Assembly: GCF_030454045.1 (NCBI RefSeq)
Contig: NZ_JAKDJE010000104.1
Coordinates: 1-7,795, forward strand
Source of the DNA: Psychrobacter sp.
GTDB lineage: Bacteria; Pseudomonadota; Gammaproteobacteria; Pseudomonadales; Moraxellaceae
DNA length: 7,795 nt
Reading direction: 5' to 3'
The position numbers and the translations under genes are program-made. The stretch's first letter is position 1, and each line of letters starts with the position of its first letter. The notes under the pieces were generated by a model. That model ran no database searches. It saw only the letters and a program-made list of their open reading frames with translations, and had not been told where the DNA came from. Below are positions 5,896 through 7,795 of this stretch, piece after piece.

Positions 5896-6789
5896 ATGAA
5901 TAATACTGTAGCGAATAGCAAAAAAGACACCGTTACCCAATCGCGTCAAATCGAGCAGCTTTTTGCTGGGGTCGATACCCAAGACGGCGCTGGCGTTAAA
6001 CTCACTCGCGTACTGACGCAGCAGCTGCAACAGCGCCTCGATCCGTACTTGATGCTAGATAACTTCAAAAGTGACAATCCAGATGATTATGTCGCAGGGT
6101 TCCCCAATCACCCGCATCGCGGCTTTGAAACCATTACTTATATGATTACGGGGCGTATGCGTCATCGTGATAGCGCGGGTAACGAAGGGCTATTACAGAA
6201 CGGCGGCGTGCAGTGGATGACAGCGGCGAGCGGTGTTATTCATTCAGAGCTACCGGAACAAGAAGACGGCGCGATGGAAGGCTTTCAGCTGTGGCTTAAT
6301 CTACCTGCCAAAGATAAAATGAATGACCCTTGGTATAAAGACTTCCAAAGTGAGGACTTGCCTAAATACACCACAGAAGATGGCGTCGACGTTACGGTCA
6401 TTGCAGGTACATCGCATGGCGTAGAAGGTGCAGTCACCCGCGGTGTTACTGAGCCGACGTATTTAGATATCCATCTCCCCGCAGGAACGAGCTTTAGCCA
6501 AGCCATTCCAGCCGATCACAATGCGTTTGCCTTTGTCTATCGCGGTACGGTAGATATTGAAGGTAGAGAAGTACCAACTAAGACGATGGCTATCTTAAAA
6601 AATGATGACAATACGGATGGCGTTACCATTACTGCTAATAGTAGTGAGGATACCAAAGTGATTTTAATCACGGGTCGCCTACTACGCGAGCCGATTGTGC
6701 AATATGGTCCGTTTGTCATGAATAGTCAGCAAGAAATCATGCAAGCGGTCACTGACTTCCAAAGTGGTAAGTTTGGTGAAGGGGCTTAG
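5896..6789 (+). CDS. Pirin family protein (bicupin)
   Basis: A 297-aa cytoplasmic iron-binding bicupin. The N-terminal pirin domain has HPHRGFET (72-79), MRHRDSAGNEG (88-98), GGVQWMTAASGVIHSE (103-118) and EGFQLWLNLP (128-137). His72, His74, His116 and Glu118 correspond to the four metal ligands of human pirin (His56, His58, His101, Glu103), so the metal site looks intact. The C-terminal cupin half follows from about 170. Bacterial pirins have been linked to quercetinase activity, redox sensing and control of pyruvate metabolism; which applies here cannot be told. AGGAAAG before the ATG is a good ribosome site. The gene is monocistronic: it has its own AT-rich upstream region and a strong terminator 37 bp after the stop. 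Confidence 0.93.
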   Translation: MNNTVANSKKDTVTQSRQIEQLFAGVDTQDGAGVKLTRVLTQQLQQRLDPYLMLDNFKSDNPDDYVAGFPNHPHRGFETITYMITGRMRHRDSAGNEGLLQNGGVQWMTAASGVIHSELPEQEDGAMEGFQLWLNLPAKDKMNDPWYKDFQSEDLPKYTTEDGVDVTVIAGTSHGVEGAVTRGVTEPTYLDIHLPAGTSFSQAIPADHNAFAFVYRGTVDIEGREVPTKTMAILKNDDNTDGVTITANSSEDTKVILITGRLLREPIVQYGPFVMNSQQEIMQAVTDFQSGKFGEGA

Positions 6790-6826
6790 TCGTTAGGCTA
6801 GTTTGTTAAATACTCTATTAAATGTG

Positions 6827-6861
6827 AAAGCCCGTATTAGTTGTTAATGCGGGCTTTTTTT
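6827..6861 (+). terminator. Strong intrinsic terminator after the pirin gene
   Basis: AAAGCCCGTATTA (6827-6839) pairs with TAATGCGGGCTTT (6845-6857) over 13 positions with a single G-U pair. The loop is 5 nt and a run of seven T follows (6855-6861). The matching A run is short, so it works mainly on the plus strand. Confidence 0.9.
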
Positions 6862-6900
6862 ATAACAACGAAAGACCCCTTGATTCATTTAATGATATGA

Positions 6901-6923
6901 CACCTGCTGAGTACAGGCAGGTG
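6901..6923. repeat. Isolated hairpin CACCTGC / GCAGGTG
   Basis: A perfect 7-bp stem (6901-6907 with 6917-6923) can extend inward by two pairs with a one-base bulge to an AGTA loop. There is no T run on either side, so it is not a terminator. It stands alone in the 233-bp gene-free gap between the convergent pirin and NTPase genes, which otherwise shows nothing recognisable. Confidence 0.3.
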
Positions 6924-7094
6924 GCTTAATTATTCTACGATGATGTTGTGTTAAGAATGGGGTATTTACATTCACCTTGCATCATTTAATCCTTTAAAAT
7001 GAGAGGTCATTTAGCATCTTTTCGAGTGAGTAAACTGACATGAAAATTGGTAATCGTAGAACGAAACATGAGATGAGTTCGAGTGAACTTACTG

Positions 7095-7625
7095 CTATCG
7101 GTTTAACTCTTCTATAAATTTCTTTGCCATTTTCGGACTTGTGAGTCTGATAAATTTTATATGACGATATCTAGGATCATGAAGCATCTTCGAGTAGCGA
7201 ACACGCTTGCGTTTATACGTTTTTAATGTCCATAAGATAATTGAATCACGACTAAAAAATGACTTAGCAAACGTCTCAGTATTGCCTGTACCCCATAGCT
7301 CAGTTTTGGTAGCCGAGCGTATAAAAGCACGTCTTATGGCTTGATACATCGTATGAAAGAACGGATAATCTATCCAAATCACGTGATCAACGTTTGACCA
7401 TTTTATTTCAGTCGTCCTGCTATAATTACCATCAAGTACCCAAGTTTCTTGCGCTAGAGAACGTTTCAGCTTTAAGAAAAAATCGTCATCAGTAGATTCT
7501 TGCCAATTCGGTTTCCAAAATATAGCATCCATCTCCAAATAAGGATAGCCTAATTTATTTGCCAAAAGACGGCTAAAAGTGGACTTACCACTACCACTGG
7601 TGCCAATTACATTTATTTTTTTCAT
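7095..7625 (-). CDS. P-loop NTPase, FlaR / adenylate-kinase-like family
   Basis: A 176-aa soluble nucleotide-binding protein. The Walker A loop GTSGSGKST (8-16) is at the extreme N-terminus. Then come LEMDAIFWKPNW (30-41), WVLDGNYSRT (62-71) and VDHVIWIDYPF (79-89), the arrangement of the small kinase-like proteins often annotated as DNA topology modulation protein FlaR or AAA family ATPase. The fold is that of nucleotide kinases; the substrate is unproven, and the FlaR name rests on weak historical evidence. GGAAGCGAG before the ATG is an imperfect ribosome site. The gene looks more AT-rich than its neighbours and lies 72 bp beyond an rRNA-operon terminator, a place where acquired genes often settle. 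A promoter candidate overlaps that terminator. Confidence 0.85.
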   Translation of the reverse strand: MKKINVIGTSGSGKSTFSRLLANKLGYPYLEMDAIFWKPNWQESTDDDFFLKLKRSLAQETWVLDGNYSRTTEIKWSNVDHVIWIDYPFFHTMYQAIRRAFIRSATKTELWGTGNTETFAKSFFSRDSIILWTLKTYKRKRVRYSKMLHDPRYRHIKFIRLTSPKMAKKFIEELNR

Positions 7626-7688
7626 GTGCTCGCTTCCGTAAAACTTTGAATAAAGTAAAAATATAGAAGGAGGGGGATTTTACAGAAA

Positions 7689-7717
7689 ATTATAGGCAAA
7701 AAAAAGCCCCCTGACAC
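7689..7717 (-). promoter_or_regulatory. Promoter candidate for the P-loop NTPase, inside the rrn terminator
   Basis: On the minus strand a perfect TATAAT (complement of 7689-7694) follows GTGTCA (complement of 7712-7717, 4 of 6 of TTGACA) at exactly 17 bp. The -35 lies in the terminator hairpin and the spacer covers its T tract. The -10 is 64 bp upstream of the gene's ATG. Confidence 0.45.
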
Positions 7718-7737
7718 GCTAGTATCAGGGGGCTTTT
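7698..7737 (-). terminator. Intrinsic terminator of the rRNA operon
   Basis: A perfect 13-bp stem (7702-7714 with 7725-7737) contains five consecutive G-C pairs, plus one more near the foot, and has a 10-nt loop. On the minus strand it ends in eight T (complement of 7698-7705). It lies 13 nt after the 5S 3' end. The plus strand has only four T, so termination there should be weaker. Confidence 0.92.
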
Positions 7738-7750
7738 ACTTAGAATAGAG

Positions 7751-7795
7751 AGCTGACGATGACCTACTCTCACATGGGCGAACCACACTACCATT
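7751..7795 (-). rRNA. rrf: 5S ribosomal RNA, 3' part (runs off the window)
   Basis: Read on the minus strand, the last 45 bases contain the conserved 5S 3' region: ATGGTAGTGTGG, then CCCATGTGAGAGTAGG, then the terminal-stem strand TCATCGTCAGCT. The 5' two thirds, and presumably the 23S and 16S genes, lie beyond the right edge. The 3' end is placed at about 7751 by analogy and may differ by one or two bases. Confidence 0.9.

Noticed and set aside
1..7795. CRISPR array, tRNA genes, toxin-antitoxin or defence system
   Set aside because: No regularly spaced repeats, cloverleaf-like segments or matching protein pairs were seen. The remaining genes are common families.

Overview
The window reads as chromosomal DNA of a gammaproteobacterium, most likely Moraxellaceae and probably Psychrobacter. 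This is inferred from the moderate GC content, the style of the proteins and the 5S rRNA tail at the right edge; no search was possible. Most of the window is ordinary housekeeping and accessory sequence. The unusual part is the left 1 kb, an insertion-sequence graveyard.

Left region (1-1065): a truncated IS256-family insertion sequence lies on the minus strand, from about 54 to 544. Its transposase gene is broken twice. A 67-bp palindrome-containing segment (about 83-149) has split the frame, and the homology then stops completely near position 54. The outer end of the IS lies inside a short minus-strand ORF (518-817) of unknown function. A gene-free stretch (818-1065) follows, with an inverted repeat, two DnaA-box-like direct repeats and a weak promoter candidate for the symporter genes.

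Central region (1066-3872, plus strand): a tightly coupled two-gene unit encodes the small (DUF4212) and large (SSS family, VC_2705-like) subunits of a sodium:solute symporter, followed by a good intrinsic terminator. A separate gene then encodes a small two-helix membrane protein of unknown function.

Convergent block (3925-5624, minus strand): a cytosolic 5'-nucleotidase gene lies 41 bp upstream of a rhomboid intramembrane protease gene. They are probably co-transcribed from a promoter in the AT-rich region 5625-5895, which they share divergently with the pirin gene.

Right region (5896-7795): a pirin-family metal-binding cupin (plus strand) ends in a strong terminator. A FlaR/adenylate-kinase-like P-loop NTPase (minus strand) lies just downstream of the end of an rRNA operon. 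The 3' part of the 5S rRNA and the rrn terminator are visible at the right edge. A promoter candidate for the NTPase appears to be built into the terminator hairpin.

No CRISPR array, tRNA, toxin-antitoxin pair or defence system was seen. The best candidate for something undescribed is the 67-bp insert. It is open in one frame on each strand and could be a copy of a small dispersed palindromic element.
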